From Cristatella mucedo (taxonomy: Eukaryota; Bryozoa; Phylactolaemata; Cristatellidae), in NCBI GenBank assembly GCA_009760855.2, contig WPIO01000225.1, forward strand, positions 162,001-226,000: a stretch of 64,000 nt of DNA. Direction: 5' to 3'. Below are positions 53,629 through 64,000 of this stretch, one piece after another. The notes beneath the pieces are model-generated. The model saw nothing but the letters and a program-made list of their open reading frames with translations, searched no databases and was not told the origin of the DNA. Position 1 is the first letter of the stretch. Each line of letters opens with the position of its first letter. The position numbers and the translations under genes were made by a program.

Positions 53629-54138
53629 GATATGGCTTCAGGCTTTTGACTGCTAGGCGGGTTGTTTCGTCTAGTGACGTCAACGGTAGGGCAGTTGCGA
53701 TGGACGAGCTTCAGGTAACTGGCACATTAAAATGACTGCATATATACGCATTAAATAATCGTTCCGGCTTAGATTCTACGCCGAGCACGCCACGCCTTGT
53801 TATTGCTTAGTGACACACGGCACGGCGCGGATTTACTTCGCAACGCGCCTGGGCTTAACCGCTCGCCCTGAGTGCAGAGGCAACAGCAGTTGAGGAATTC
53901 ACTTCCGGGTATAGGATGGATATTTCTGAAAGAAAAAACACCTCTCTAAAAAGCTATATATAAAACTATAACCGAAAAGAAGTGCACACTATTACAGGAG
54001 TTATTATGTAAGTTCTCGATCGCGGCGCTGTAATATCAACCCCAGAGGCGGAGCTCGCCGGTTCAGTCGTATCGTGTTGCGCGCGGATATTGAAATACGA
54101 ACATCTATGCGGACTGCTGCGAGTTTAACCTAAAAAAT
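53629..54138. promoter_or_regulatory. Divergent promoter region between CCDC97 and COX20
   Basis: 510 bp separate the two opposed start codons. The segment has no LINE or SINE match and is relatively CpG-rich. It contains a perfect cAMP-response element (TGACGTCA at 53675-53682), a known ATF/CREB site often found in bidirectional housekeeping promoters. No clear TATA box was seen next to either gene. Shared use is inferred from geometry. Confidence 0.65.
53675..53682. promoter_or_regulatory. Perfect palindromic CRE (TGACGTCA)
   Basis: The full 8-bp ATF/CREB consensus lies 47 bp upstream of the CCDC97 start codon, inside the divergent region. Confidence 0.5.
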
Positions 54139-54159
54139 ATGGCATCCCCTGAAGAGCAA
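54139..54159 (+). CDS. COX20: COX20 coding exon 1
   Basis: A seven-codon first exon (MASPEEQ) ending at CAA|GTATGT, phase 0. It was found by working back from exon 2. The start fits the divergent promoter position. Confidence 0.75.
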
Positions 54160-57100
54160 GTATGTTGATTTTTATAGCTGTGTGATTCATTTATGCGCGG
54201 AAGTGACACTAGTCGTGCTTCGGCAGGTCTTTTCCGACTGCGGTCGGAGCGGTGCTCGTCAGTCTTCCAAGCTGGCGCCTTCTTTTATTTTAAACCCTTC
54301 TTTGAGATGTGATGACTGAGCTCTTCATTTTCAGACGCTTTCTGATCGGATTAAATCCATCCCGTGCTTCAGGGAGTCGTTTCTGTACGGCATCAGCGGT
54401 GGTATCGGTGTGGGGCTCGTAAATTTCCTAGCTACAAGTAAGCTTGGCCGGTACTGGTGATAGCGCGTGCGTGCCCCTTAATGACTCCAATGACTGGCTA
54501 ACGCTGCATTATAGCGGTCATCGTAGCGGAAGTGCGTACTTGGTGGATTAGGCGCGATCTTTCTTTCTAGGCGACACGAGGAAGTCCTATTATAGAAGTC
54601 TCTATGGATATGCCATAATCACGTCGGCAGTCTGGTACGTGCCAGCTATCCACCCCCTCAGAAGCGCACGGCCAGCATTCTCTGTCTTCAGCCATGTTCT
54701 CGGTGACGCCCCTTCTTACTTTGGGCCTTTGCTTAACGATTAGAGAGCCTAGCTACAGGTCGCCTGCTTAGGCTGTACCTAATAGCGATGAGAAAAATGT
54801 TACTGAACTGCTAGGCTACCCAGCTAAGCGCCAAATATACTGTATATCGCTGTAAATATTTGGAATATGTGAGCGCGGTCAAGACCTGCACGGTTTGAAT
54901 ACGGATGCTATGAGCAAGTTCGATAATTAAAAAATCCAGATACCTGTATTGCAAACTGGAAAATTCTGGTTTTGAGCCTCGTTGTCACTCAATGCAAGTA
55001 AGAACTTACAAGCCAGCCATCTCATATACTGGTGAACCCCCTCATAATAATAATAATACATTTGTATAGCATCCTCAGAGAACTTAATCTCTCTATAGGC
55101 ACTTTACGTATGCTGCATAGAAAGCATTACCAAATATTTGGTGGTAACATTCGCAAACAGCAGGCACAGTCTCAGCAGGTACATGCATACGAAGGACGAA
55201 TCACAAAGACCGGCCAAATGCTATGATAAACAGGTACGTTTTAAGCTTCTTTTTAAATGTCATGTCAGGGGAGTTGTGACATGCTTCGGTAGTGGCTTTG
55301 GGAGCATAAGAACTAAAGGCACCGTCTCCAACGGTTTTGAGGTTCGTACGAGGTATGACTAAACGATTCGAGTCAGAACAGCAGGTTGTACGATTCTTCA
55401 CCTGGTGGGGGGGGGCTAGTTCTGGTAGGTAGGTTGGAGCCGAAAGGGACTTTAAAGTGAGTGACAGAACCTTGAAGTCTATGCGCTGCTTGACTGGGAG
55501 CTCGTAAAGGGGCAGCATGGGGCAGGCGGCTGTAAATTCAGATCAGATGACTCTTTTATTTGGTTTCTATTGGTAGCTGGAAATCTAGTGCCACTTGTGT
55601 GGTGTATTGCAGAGCATTGATCCGATTGGTTCCACATGTTTGTGATTCCGGTTGAGGTGGCCATGCAGAGTGCATGGTCAAATCGCCAAGACGTTACGTT
55701 AATGTAATGGTCGCCTAGATGTTACCATGCTGCAGTCCATTGCTGTGGCTATCTGCGCTATCCACAGTTTCATGTCTAGCTTGCCATCTCGGATACTCAT
55801 CTTCTTGCGGACCCGGTTCTCATTCAGGTCAATCAATAATGCACTTGCCTCAGCTGCTGGCTCACTCCTGTTTGTTGTCCAGGGGGGGTCCATATGATTA
55901 GTGGCGTTGGAAGCAGCCCTTGTGCATCAGCTCTTGTCTGTGGATCGGCGGTGTTAATTGCTCATGTAGCAGTAGCTGCCCACAGCACTCGCTGCTACTC
56001 GTGCAATATCTCCTTTCGCTGTGAGCTTAGCCGAAAGTAATGGGTGGTAAGCCCACTGGTAGGCCTCCGGTGCAAGTAAAGCACTTTCATCGTGTTGCAC
56101 AACCCACTGTGACTGCAAGCTTGGCCGCTTCTGCGCCCCTCTCCTGGTTGGTCTCTTCATTGTTCGTGCATCACCGCCACTGCAAAGCTACTTCATTCGT
56201 CGCGTGAGCTCACATAAGGCGGAGGCGAAATGAATGTGCATAACCTGTAGGGGTGGGCAGCATTTCTTGAGGCAAGCATTCAGAGTTAGGCACTTTGCTC
56301 CCAACTGGTCTCATTATCTCTTTTCACATCTTAACTCGTCCAGGAAAGAGATTCGCCAGGCATTTGACGCTGCTGCTTGGCAATGAAGTATTTTCTCGTG
56401 CGTATAAATGTGTGCTGCTGCTTTCCATATTTCTCAGTAAATTCGTGATGAAATAAGGTGAGCTGACGGCATTGTGCTTTCCATCTGGGGTTATAGGAAT
56501 ATAATAATAATGCCTTTGTATTGTGCCCTCAGAGAACTGAATCTATCTCTAGGCACTCTACATATGCAGCAAAGGAAGCATGATCGAATTGATAGTGGTA
56601 GTGTGCTTAATGACAAGAAGCCTAACATGTTTAGAGGTGACATGCAGTGTTGCCATGCAAATATGGTTAGTGGCAGTATGCGCAATGTCAGCTCACATAA
56701 GCACAGTCACATTTATCGTCCAAAGGCTGTAATAAACACGTGTGTTTTAAGCTTATTTTTCAATGTCGTGTATTGTCAGCGAATGTTGTGACATGCATTG
56801 GTAGTGAATTCCCGGCTTTGGGAGCCTACGAACGAAAGGCACGGTCTCCAAGTGTCGTGAGGTTCGTACGAGGTTTGGCTAAACGATTTGAGTCAGAACA
56901 GTGAGTTCTACGATTCTTGGCCTGGTGGTGGAGTAGTTCTGATAGGTAGGCTGTAGCCAAAGAATGAACGGCCCTTAAAGTGAGTGACAGAACCTTGAAG
57001 TCGATGCACTGCTTGACTGGGAGCCAGTGCAGGTCGGCGAGAAGTGGTAGGATGTGGCAACTTCGACGCTCGTGACAGACAAACTTAGCTACAGAGATTT

Positions 57101-58375
57101 GCACCAACCGTAAGCGCCTGATTGCACATTCTTGTAGACCAGCAAGCATCGAGCTGCAGAAGTCGAGACGGGATGTCACACATGCGTGTACCCAATTAGA
57201 TGTGTGATTCCTTTCTAAGCAACCCCGAATTTTAGCAATGATATGTAGCTGAAAGTAGGCAGACTTGACTGTGGTACTGGTGTGGTCGTTTAATGAAAGG
57301 TCACTTTGGAACATAAACCTAGATTGCGTGCAGATTCAACAGATGCGCTGGCAGAGCCGATTTTGAGTGTTAGGTTTTTCAATTTCTGAATCACACTTAG
57401 TTTGCCCATCACTAGGTTGGTTTTTTATCATTTATTCAATTTGAGTTTGCTGTCATTCATGTGCGGATGTCATCAGTACATGCAGCAAGGGAGTTGAGAG
57501 AATTCGATGATCTCGGGTTCTTTGAGGAATCAAAGCAAATATACAGCTGAGTATCATCTGCATGGAAGATTTCACTTGAGAAGAAAGTTTGCCTTAGTAC
57601 ACCTGTCTTTGCAAACGGCTCGTTCAAATGGCGTATAGCTGCTACTGCCATCCTCGTTCACCTAGTTACTGGCCTGTGATCCTAACTCGCTGAAACTCGT
57701 GAATAAATGAACGTTCTTGAATAACTTATACCCGAGTGTGTGACAGTTAAGGGGCAGATTCTCCTCAGCCCAGTATCTTGCTTCTGTCGGGCTCAATTTT
57801 AAGTCGTTCTCTCATCCTACTACTGTGCTGATGGATCTCTTCAATGTTTGGACGTGTGAGAAAGAAGTTTGTTGCCGTGCTACGATCGCTCGTTACGAAT
57901 CGATAAAGGCTTGGCTTCGGCGTGCCTTTCGCTGACGGCTACGTTCGTTGCAACCCTGGTTTAGGCCAGAGGTGAAGGTGCTCACCTCGATCGAGGTCAA
58001 AGTGAATGCAGTCGATGACCGAGTTCGAGGGGTCGAGCCCCTGGGCATATGTGAAGCGCATGAATAGAGATTAAGTTCTCTTAGGGCGCTATACACGCGA
58101 ATCATATTAATTTTACATTTTCATTCTTTAGCGTCCGGCCCCCCCTGCGGGCTCTGGCAGCCAGCATGATGTGCCTCCTGCCCTTTTCAAAACTTCTGTT
58201 CAAAGCTGTACAGCTGCTTCCGCTGCTCTGTAGGATAGTCTGTCGATGGAGATGGTCGAAGGCCGTCGAGCACAACGCCACACTGCGAAGGGCCATGCGC
58301 GATAGGGCTAAGCTGACGATGGAGGGCGATGTGACGGCAGAGATCCTGAAGGCGGACGACGCAGGCTCGTCCTAG
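54139..58375 (+). CDS. COX20: COX20 (FAM36A), cytochrome c oxidase assembly factor, four coding exons
   Basis: Exons are 54139-54159, 54335-54437, 54571-54634 and 58234-58375; introns are 175, 133 and 3599 bp, all GT-AG. The 330-nt frame encodes 109 residues (human 118). It has a short hydrophilic start, CFRESFLYGISGG and a first membrane segment (IGVGLVNFLAT). A basic loop follows (SDTRKSYYRSLYG), then a second membrane segment (YAIITSAVWIVC) and a charged tail (CRWRWSKAVEHNATLRRAM). Two closely spaced membrane helices with a short basic loop, then a CRYNYAK-like motif, are characteristic of COX20. In other eukaryotes the inner-membrane COX20 chaperones newly made COX2 for complex IV assembly. 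Intron 3 holds LINE-A and SINE-1 copies. The last exon matches well in register (CRWRWSKA against human CRYNYAKQ), and the split Trp codon at its junction is phase-consistent. Confidence 0.9.
54335..54437 (+). CDS. COX20: COX20 coding exon 2 (first membrane segment)
   Basis: Acceptor TTTTCAG, donor ACAA|GTAAGC. It encodes TLSDRIKSIPCFRESFLYG followed by the glycine-rich first transmembrane helix, corresponding to human CARHSILYGSLGS. Confidence 0.88.
54571..54634 (+). CDS. COX20: COX20 coding exon 3 (basic loop and second membrane segment)
   Basis: Acceptor TTTCTTTCTAG, donor CTG|GTACGT, phase 1 in and phase 2 out. It encodes SDTRKSYYRSLYGYAIITSA and the first two bases of a Trp codon completed by exon 4. 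Confidence 0.88.
55045..55515 (-). mobile_element. LINE-A 3' end
   Basis: (AAT)n, reversed tail (TATAGCATCCTCAGAGAACT), UTR and C-terminal block (in reverse RLVIPRTNLKTVGDGAFSSY). A GGGGGGGG run at 55409-55416 breaks the frame. Confidence 0.82.
55520..56500. other. COX20 intron 3 sequence without recognised features
   Basis: Unique-looking sequence between two LINE-A copies. No exon or repeat match was found. Confidence 0.35.
56505..57570 (-). mobile_element. LINE-A 3' half
   Basis: (AAT)n and reversed tail at 56505-56580, then UTR. A 162-codon open stretch follows (in reverse [40 protein letters not shown]). It continues to the DDTQLYICFDSSKN block just after YADD near 57545. Confidence 0.88.
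57957..58105 (+). mobile_element. SINE-1 copy with an insertion in the head
   Basis: GAGGTGAAGGTGCTCACCTC, about 35 extra bp (GTCAAAGTGAATGCAGTCGA), GGGGTCGAGCCCCTGGGCAT, then the LINE-A-like tail (GAAGCGCATGAATAGAGATT, AAGTTCTCTTAGGGCGCTAT). It ends about 130 bp before COX20 exon 4. Confidence 0.85.
58234..58375 (+). CDS. COX20: COX20 coding exon 4 (charged C-terminal tail)
   Basis: The acceptor is CTCTGTAG. The first base completes Trp, and the exon then reads IVCRWRWSKAVEHNATLRRA to the stop at 58373-58375. It matches human CRYNYAKQRIQERIAREE in register. Confidence 0.83.
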
Positions 58376-58737
58376 AGAGTGGGGCTCCTGACGGTGTCGG
58401 AGTGTGCAGCTACGCGTGGCCAGGTGCTGGTCAAGCGTATGAGCTGCCAAGTTCTGCATCTGCAGCTGCTTGCTGCCTTATGTCACCGAGCTGACACTGC
58501 CGTGGAGTTTTCTGTTGCACGGCAGGCTGAATCCTGCCTTGCGTGTGGGTGCTCTTGCTGCACACATTGGTATCGATGAAACCTTAGCCGATGTCGAGTG
58601 TTCGAGCGATTGGGACACACGTTGAGGTGTCGTTCCGCTTGCCTTACCACGAATCATCTTGGACGTTTTAGTTTTTAGGTAATCCCTCGTTTGCCGAACT
58701 GATACATCATGCTCTTGTATGAGATAGTTTTCCTTAA

Positions 58738-58743
58738 AATAAA
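58738..58743 (+). terminator. Candidate COX20 poly(A) signal AATAAA
   Basis: Canonical hexamer 362 bp after the COX20 stop on the same strand. No other AATAAA was noticed between stop and this site. Confidence 0.4.
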
Positions 58744-58909
58744 AATATGTAATGTAACCATTAATGGGATTTGTAAGCAAGCATTAACTATAAACAACGA
58801 TTACTGTGAAGCAAGAAAGTTTCTAAAAAAAGAACATTAGCAAACAAGTTGTGAGTGGCCCAAAGATTTTGGCTAATGCTCTTATATGTTTGGACATACT
58901 TCGTGGATA

Positions 58910-58990
58910 ACCAACAAGCAAATGTCAAGTGTCTAGAAAGAGATTGATTTCTATGAGGGCACTGTATCCAATTCAATTATTATTATTATG
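58910..58990 (+). mobile_element. LINE-A 3' tail
   Basis: ACAAGCAAATGTCAAGTGTC, TAGAAAGAGATTGATTTCTA, TGAGGGCACTGTATCC, then ATTATTATTATTATG. Confidence 0.8.
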
Positions 58991-59159
58991 AAGCCTGCTG
59001 ATTGGTTGGCTACTGTGCGACCGGCACATGGACAGAACTTACCGGATCTTTTGCAAAGGATGCCTTTGTGTGAGTCTCATTTCAGTAGAATACGCGAGCG
59101 CTTTGTCTATAAATGGCTTCTCTTTGGAGAACTTCCCAGCTTCGAATCTCTTTTCGGCT

Positions 59160-59410
59160 CCGACCCATTCCTGCTCTCTGCAGAGTGCGACAGCACTTCA
59201 ACCTCCTTCTCCCGCTTCCTCCGCCCCGCCTGCACCTATCATCGCTTCCTTCTCTCCGAACAGTGCGACGGCACTCTAATCTCCTTCCCTCACTTCCTCT
59301 CCCCCCCCCGCCTGCTCCTATAATTGCGTCCTGCTCTCTGCAGAGTGCGACAGCACTCCAACCTCCTTCCTCCACTCCCCCCCCCCCGCCTGCACCTATC
59401 ATCACTTCCT
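59160..59410. repeat. About 83-bp minisatellite, three copies, CT-rich
   Basis: Each unit has TCTCTGCAGAGTGCGACAGC, ACT-CAACCTCCTTC, a C-rich run and CCCGCCTGCACCTATCATC. The C-run lengths differ (up to 12 C), which shifts the frame between units. It is therefore probably not coding. Confidence 0.85.
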
Positions 59411-59412
59411 CC

Positions 59413-59530
59413 GAGCGGCGGGCTCAATCGAATAGCGGAACAGACGAACAGGTGTTGCCACTCGCCAATCTCTATGGAGAAAAGCCGACACAGCCGACGT
59501 TACGCCCTGGATTCGGTTACGAGATTTGTA
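59413..59530 (+). CDS. Possible exon of an unrecognised gene
   Basis: Just after the CT-rich minisatellite, an open frame reads ERRAQSNSGTDEQVLPLANL, then YGEKPTQPTLRPGFGYEI. It reaches a consensus donor (TTT|GTAAGTT at 59530). Composition is not repeat-like, but no family is recognised and the 5' part would run through the minisatellite. Confidence 0.2.
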
Positions 59531-59837
59531 AGTTTACCTCGCACGGACAGGCGACTTCGACCTTTAGACTAAACCATTTCGAAGCCTTCTGGCGACACTA
59601 CAAATTGCCTACGTTTGAGAAATAGGTAAGTTCATGCATTTTTCCTCCACTTTCAGTGGTCTAGGTGTCCATTTTCCATGGTCGTTACGAGAGAATCTCT
59701 TCTTTCATTCTAGCTTGATATACACGGGTTGTCTGGCTGCGATATATAAATCCTGTCGACAGTACCTCAACGCGCCGGCTTTTCTGTTTTCGTTTCCTAT
59801 CGCATCTATCGTTTTTCTATTTGCTTTTGCCCGAATA

Positions 59838-61105
59838 TAATAATAATAATAATAATGATAATTCACTTGATAAAGCGCCCTCAGAGAACTTAATCTCTCT
59901 CTAGGCGCTTTACATTTGCTGTAAAGTGAAATGCAATTGAATGGTAAGTAAAATCATGCTTGAAAAACAAACAAAATGAATAATATGGTTAGGGGTGACA
60001 TGCACAGGGTCAGCATGCAAATGTGGTTAGTGGCAGCATGCACAGTGTCAGCACGCATAAGCACATCAAAGACGAATCACAGGGATCCACTAAATGCTGT
60101 CCTAAATAGGTGTTTTTAGGTTCCTTTTAAATGTGGTCAGGTCAGGGGATGTTCTGACGCAGGTCGGGAGGGAGTTCCAGGCTTTGGGAGCATATGAACT
60201 AAATGTACGGTCTCCAAAGGATTTAAGGTTTGTATGAGGTATTTCTAGACTGTTGGATTCCGAAAAGCGGGTGGTACGATGCTTAGCCTGATGGGGTAGT
60301 ATATCTGACAGATAGGCTGGAGCCATAGAATGAAGAGACCTAAAAGTGAGCGACAAAACCTTGAAGTCAATCCGTTGCTTGACTGGTAGCCAGTGCAGGT
60401 CGGCGAGAAGTGGAGTAATGTGGCAACTGCGACGCTCACGACAGACAAGCCTAGCTGGGGAGTTTTGCACCAGCTGCAATCGCCTGATCGCACATGCTGG
60501 TAGGCCAGTAAGCAGTGAGTTGCAGAAGTCGAGACGGGACGTCACGAATGCACGGACCAACTTGGACGTGGTATCTTTATGTAAACAGGCCCGAATTTTA
60601 GCAATGTTATGAAGCTGAAAATAGTCGGATTTGACTGTGGAGCTGATATGGTCGTCTAACGAGAGGTCGCTTTGGAATATGACACCTAGATTTCGAGCTG
60701 ATTCAACTGGAGATATGCTTGCAGAGCCAATTTTGAGAGTCAGCCTTTCCAATCTCTGGATCACACTGGGTTTGCCCATAACTAGTAAGTTAGTTCTATC
60801 ATCGTTAAGTTTTAGAAAATTTGCTGCCATCCATGTGCGGATGTCATCAATGCATGCAGCTAGTGAGTTGAGAGAATTTGAGGTGCTCGAAGGCTGGGAG
60901 GGATCAAAGCAAAGGTACAACTGAGTGTCATCTGCATAGAAGTGAAAGCCTAGATTGTGCTTGGCAATCACATCAGCAAGAGGCAGAGTATAAACCGTGA
61001 AAAGAACCGGACCTAGCACTGAGCCCTGAGGTACTCCATATTTCAGAGGTACTTCAGATGATCTTTGTCTCGAAAGTCTAAACTCGGTGTGCCGCAGCAA
61101 TTTTT
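59838..61105 (-). mobile_element. LINE-A ORF2 3' two-thirds, longest open copy
   Basis: (AAT)n and reversed stem-loop (AAAGCGCCCTCAGAGAACTT, CTCTAGGCGCTTTACATTTG), UTR, then 332 open codons from 61100 to 60102. In reverse they read [34 protein letters not shown] (YADD at 60927-60938), [52 protein letters not shown] and [15 protein letters not shown]. The frame is free of stops, so the copy is young. It is 5'-truncated within the RT. Confidence 0.94.
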
Positions 61106-61331
61106 ATCGAACATGAGAGAGAAATAAGTGTCTGTCTCCAGCCGAACTGCTCGGTCATTGTTTTCTTGCTTGCTTTTCTTGCTTAGACAGGTGTGCTCCG
61201 ACAGGTGCACTGAACCGGCCATAGGTCAGCCACTCCCGAATCGCTCGGAGGCCTACGCTCGACCGACCGACTGTTACTCGACGTGGGCTTCTTTATGCTA
61301 CCTGACCTCTGATCGTGACGTTACCGGTTCC

Positions 61332-61425
61332 TAATAATAATAATAATGCATTTGGTATAACGCCCCTGGAAAACTCAAATCTCTTTCTAGGCGCTTTACA
61401 ATTGCTGCAAAGAAAGCACTCATCG
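61332..61425 (-). mobile_element. LINE-A 3' tail
   Basis: AATAATAATAATAATGCATT, GGTATAACGCCCCTGGAAAA, TCTCTTTCTAGGCGCTTTAC. Confidence 0.82.
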
Positions 61426-61609
61426 TTTTTATACAGGAACCTCGAATCGATATCTCACCATTCATAATCAAGGAGATGTTGCACGCGAAAGTGGCACCTC
61501 GTGAACACGTGAGCCAGTTGGGGCTGATCTTCGTGTGTGAGCCTGTTGGGAGTTGACCTGCGTGCATGAGCCTGTTGGTAGTTGGCACGTCGTACTTCGT
61601 GTAACCAAT

Positions 61610-62965
61610 GACATCTTATGCAGCAACGATGCTGGGAATGTCACCGCCCTAGCGCTGCCAGATCTATCAGCTGCATTCGACGCCACTGATCATGGTGTCA
61701 TACTTGAACGATTTAGAACAACGATCGGTCTGGCAGATGAGGCACTGGTGTCGTTTAAATCGTACTTGTCGGGTCGTGTTCAATCCGTGTCGGGTGGAGG
61801 TCAGGTCTCATCCGCCAGACCTGTTACCCGTGGAGTCCCTTAAAGGTCCGTCCTCGGTCCTTTGCTGTTCTCTATTTATACTCAACCACTGGGAAAAGTG
61901 ATTCGGGCCCAAAGAATAGGTAATAACTTCTATGCTGACGATACTCAGCCGTATTTGTCATTAAAACCGTTAGAATCTACTGCAGTGACAAATAAACTTA
62001 ATGCTTGCCTTGCTGAATGTCGGAAAATTTCTACAAACTCGACGACTATAAAATAAATGGAACTGCTGCTCTTAGGACACCCTAAGCGTGTGGCTGGACT
62101 AGAAGGCGCTTTGGTCTTCTAATAGGTGGTGCTGTTGTGCGACCATCACCATGTAATCGAAATTTAGCTGTCTTCAACAACTGTCTATATTTTGCGAGCT
62201 TCGTTAAGAATGCTGCTTTCACAGCTAGTCGTCAAGGTCAATCCCTATCTATGATCAGGAACTGTCTTCCACGGTGGCTTGCAAGAATTGTAACTGACTT
62301 CTTAGCTTTGTCTCGGCTAGATTGTGATTCCATTTTGGCTGGGCTGCCGAAAAAAGCCATTAGGCTACTGCAGCGGGCTATGAATATCGCCGCAAGGCTA
62401 GTCTGCAAATACCAGAGGTTTGACCATGTGTCCCCTTTGCTAAAAGAGCTAGATGGGCTGCCAGTTGATCAAAAAATACAGGGCAAATGTCTTACACTTA
62501 CCCACAAGGCCCGCCGAAGCTAGGCTCCTCCGTAGCTAGATGAGCTGCTGCACCAGTTTCAGCCACCTCGCGCCCTCATGTCTTTTATTGACATTAAAAA
62601 TTTTCTATTTTATTCCTCCGCTTTAAGACCGATTGCGACAGAAGCTTTTGCTTTGCAGGTCTTAGAACTAGGAAACTCGGTTCCACGATTCTTATGCAAC
62701 GACAAATACGCTCCTGCTGCCGACTACAGCACATCCCTTCTAGCCGACCTGAGCTGCTACTTCCATGCTACTCTCATATCTAAACTGCTTTCCTGACTCA
62801 GCTATGCTTCCCACTTTCTCTTTGTTGCGTGAGACGAAGTCTGTTGGCTACCGAAAGCGTACCGAAAACCGCTTAGGCCGTGAGTGCGCTTTACAAAACT
62901 CTCCTGCGTAACATCCTCATCGTCCTTGTGGCTTTGTGGAGCTACAGATGGAGATACGTTACATT
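61610..62965 (+). mobile_element. LINE-B ORF2 RT to 3' end
   Basis: RT block [79 protein letters not shown] (YADD at 61931-61942). After frameshifts, HPKRVAGL, RLVCKYQRFDHVSPLLKEL and the C-terminus (RETKSVGYRKRTENRLGRE) follow, with the 3' end GAGCTACAGATGGAGATACG. It links the RT portion seen at 20850-22270 with the C-terminal portion seen at 12322-13245. Confidence 0.9.
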
Positions 62966-62969
62966 ACCT

Positions 62970-63590
62970 TACATTACTCTGCCGCTCCGTCGTACTCCGA
63001 CTCACTTGGCGGACCTCCACACCCGAGGCAGAGAAGTACTGAAAGTCAGATTATGGAGTTATGACGGTATAGGTGTCGATCAGCTGCTAATTGTTTGGCC
63101 TCAGATTATAGTTTTTATTTCGGTTTTGGCACTGTACGCTTTTTGTTTCGGTCTCTAGTCAATATTGTTGCTCTTTTTTGTGAGCCCTTTCGAGAACCAG
63201 CGTTGCAAGATAAGCCAAGTCTTGTGCGCCTATAAGCAACAGTGAGATCAGGCTTCCTGCTGGTCTTGCAAATATGCACGGAGGTTTCAAGCTGGTCTTT
63301 GAAACGTGCAAAGGCTTCAGGTTGGTCTCGACGACATGCACATAGTTTTCAAACTGGTCTTGAAGAAAACGGTGTTCTGGCCTATCAGTTTGAGAGTCTA
63401 TTAGCCTGGCGAGCGGAGGCCGATCTCCCAGCTGTCTCCTTGAGCAGAATAACCAGTACAGCTACTCTGTTTGAACTCCAAATGTAAATATACGCGCGTC
63501 ATCGTGCAGGCTTGCAGTCTTGAATCCCACCAGCCAAAGCCTCATTATTAAATACACAGACACTTATCACCACACAATATACTCGCAATA
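62970..63590. other. No gene recognised; one degenerate minisatellite
   Basis: Apart from the repeat at 63247-63365, I see no supported feature. Confidence 0.4.
63247..63365. repeat. About 31-bp minisatellite, four degenerate units
   Basis: Units share GGTTTCAAGCTGGTCTT followed by a block ending ATGCAC or GTGCAA. On the minus strand they give a repeating K-T-S-L-K-P-like pattern. Confidence 0.75.
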
Positions 63591-63591
63591 T

Positions 63592-64000
63592 CAATAATAA
63601 TAATAATGCGCTTGATAAAGCGCTCTCAGAGAACTCAATCTCCTTCTAGGCGCTTTAAATTTGCTGCAAAGTGAAATGCAATTGAATGGTGAGTAATATC
63701 ATGCTTGATAAGCAAACAACATGAATAACATGGTTAGGGGTGACATGCACAGGGTCAGCATGCAAATGTGGTTAGTGGCAGCATGATCAGTGTCAGCACG
63801 CATAAGCACATCAAGGACGAATCACAGGGACCCAATAAATGCTATCCTAAATAGGCGTTTCTAAGTTCTTTTTAAATGTGGTCAATTCAGGGCATGTTCT
63901 GACGAAACTCAAGAGTAAGTTCCGGGCTTTGGCAGCAAACGAACTAAATGCACGGTCTCCAAAGGATTTGAGGTTTGTATGAGGTTTTGGTAAACTGTTG
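63592..64000 (-). mobile_element. LINE-A 3' end, cut by the window edge
   Basis: (TAA)n, reversed stem-loop (AAAGCGCTCTCAGAGAACTC, CTTCTAGGCGCTTTAAATTT), UTR and C-terminal block, nearly identical to 59838-60240. It continues beyond the window. Confidence 0.92.

Noticed and set aside
60102-61100. 332-residue frame as a host gene
   Set aside because: It is the reverse-transcriptase part of LINE-A with the YADD motif, UTR, stem-loop and (ATT)n tail; annotated as a mobile element.

Overview
The window is animal nuclear DNA: split genes with GT-AG introns, 3' tails of non-LTR retrotransposons, tRNA-derived SINEs and very long dinucleotide microsatellites. Nothing indicates a bacterium, plasmid or virus. 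The gene set and repeats suit an invertebrate or basal chordate, but I cannot name the phylum.

Four conserved host genes can be rebuilt exon by exon, with phases checked at every junction. (1) GPATCH11, minus strand, six coding exons from 20599 down to 2686, with an apparent one-base deletion in exon 2. (2) A GON7-like KEOPS subunit, minus strand, 31470 down to 31219. (3) CCDC97, minus strand, five exons from 53628 down to 39999. (4) COX20, plus strand, four exons from 54139 to 58375. CCDC97 and COX20 are head to head, with their start codons about 510 bp apart and a perfect CRE (TGACGTCA) between them. They probably share a promoter. Weaker coding candidates lie at 33559-33900 (plus, possible small OB-fold protein), 35038-35540 (minus) and 59413-59530 (plus).

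Most of the rest is repeats. Family LINE-A (CR1/L2-like) ends in a stem-loop tail followed by (ATT)n. Family LINE-B is a second CR1/L2-like element with a different 3' end. Both occur as many 5'-truncated copies on both strands; YADD reverse-transcriptase motifs are visible at 22153, 60927 and 61931. SINE-1 has a tRNA-like head and carries the LINE-A stem-loop tail, so LINE-A probably mobilises it. SINE-2 is a separate tRNA-like family with about ten copies. DNA transposons are represented by a 534-bp element with inverted ends and TAA duplications (15755-16288) and a pogo/Tigger-type transposase fragment (51030-51651). There are also an LTR-like stretch with TATA and poly(A) signals, minisatellites, and (GA)n, (TA)n, (CA)n and (CAG)n arrays.

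Layout: 1-2.6 kb repeats and palindromes; 2.7-20.6 kb GPATCH11 with repeat-filled introns; 20.8-30.7 kb mostly LINE debris; 31.2-31.7 kb GON7-like; 32.3-39.8 kb microsatellites, LINE mosaics and two uncertain ORFs; 40.0-53.6 kb CCDC97; 54.1-58.4 kb COX20; 58.7-64.0 kb minisatellites and LINEs.
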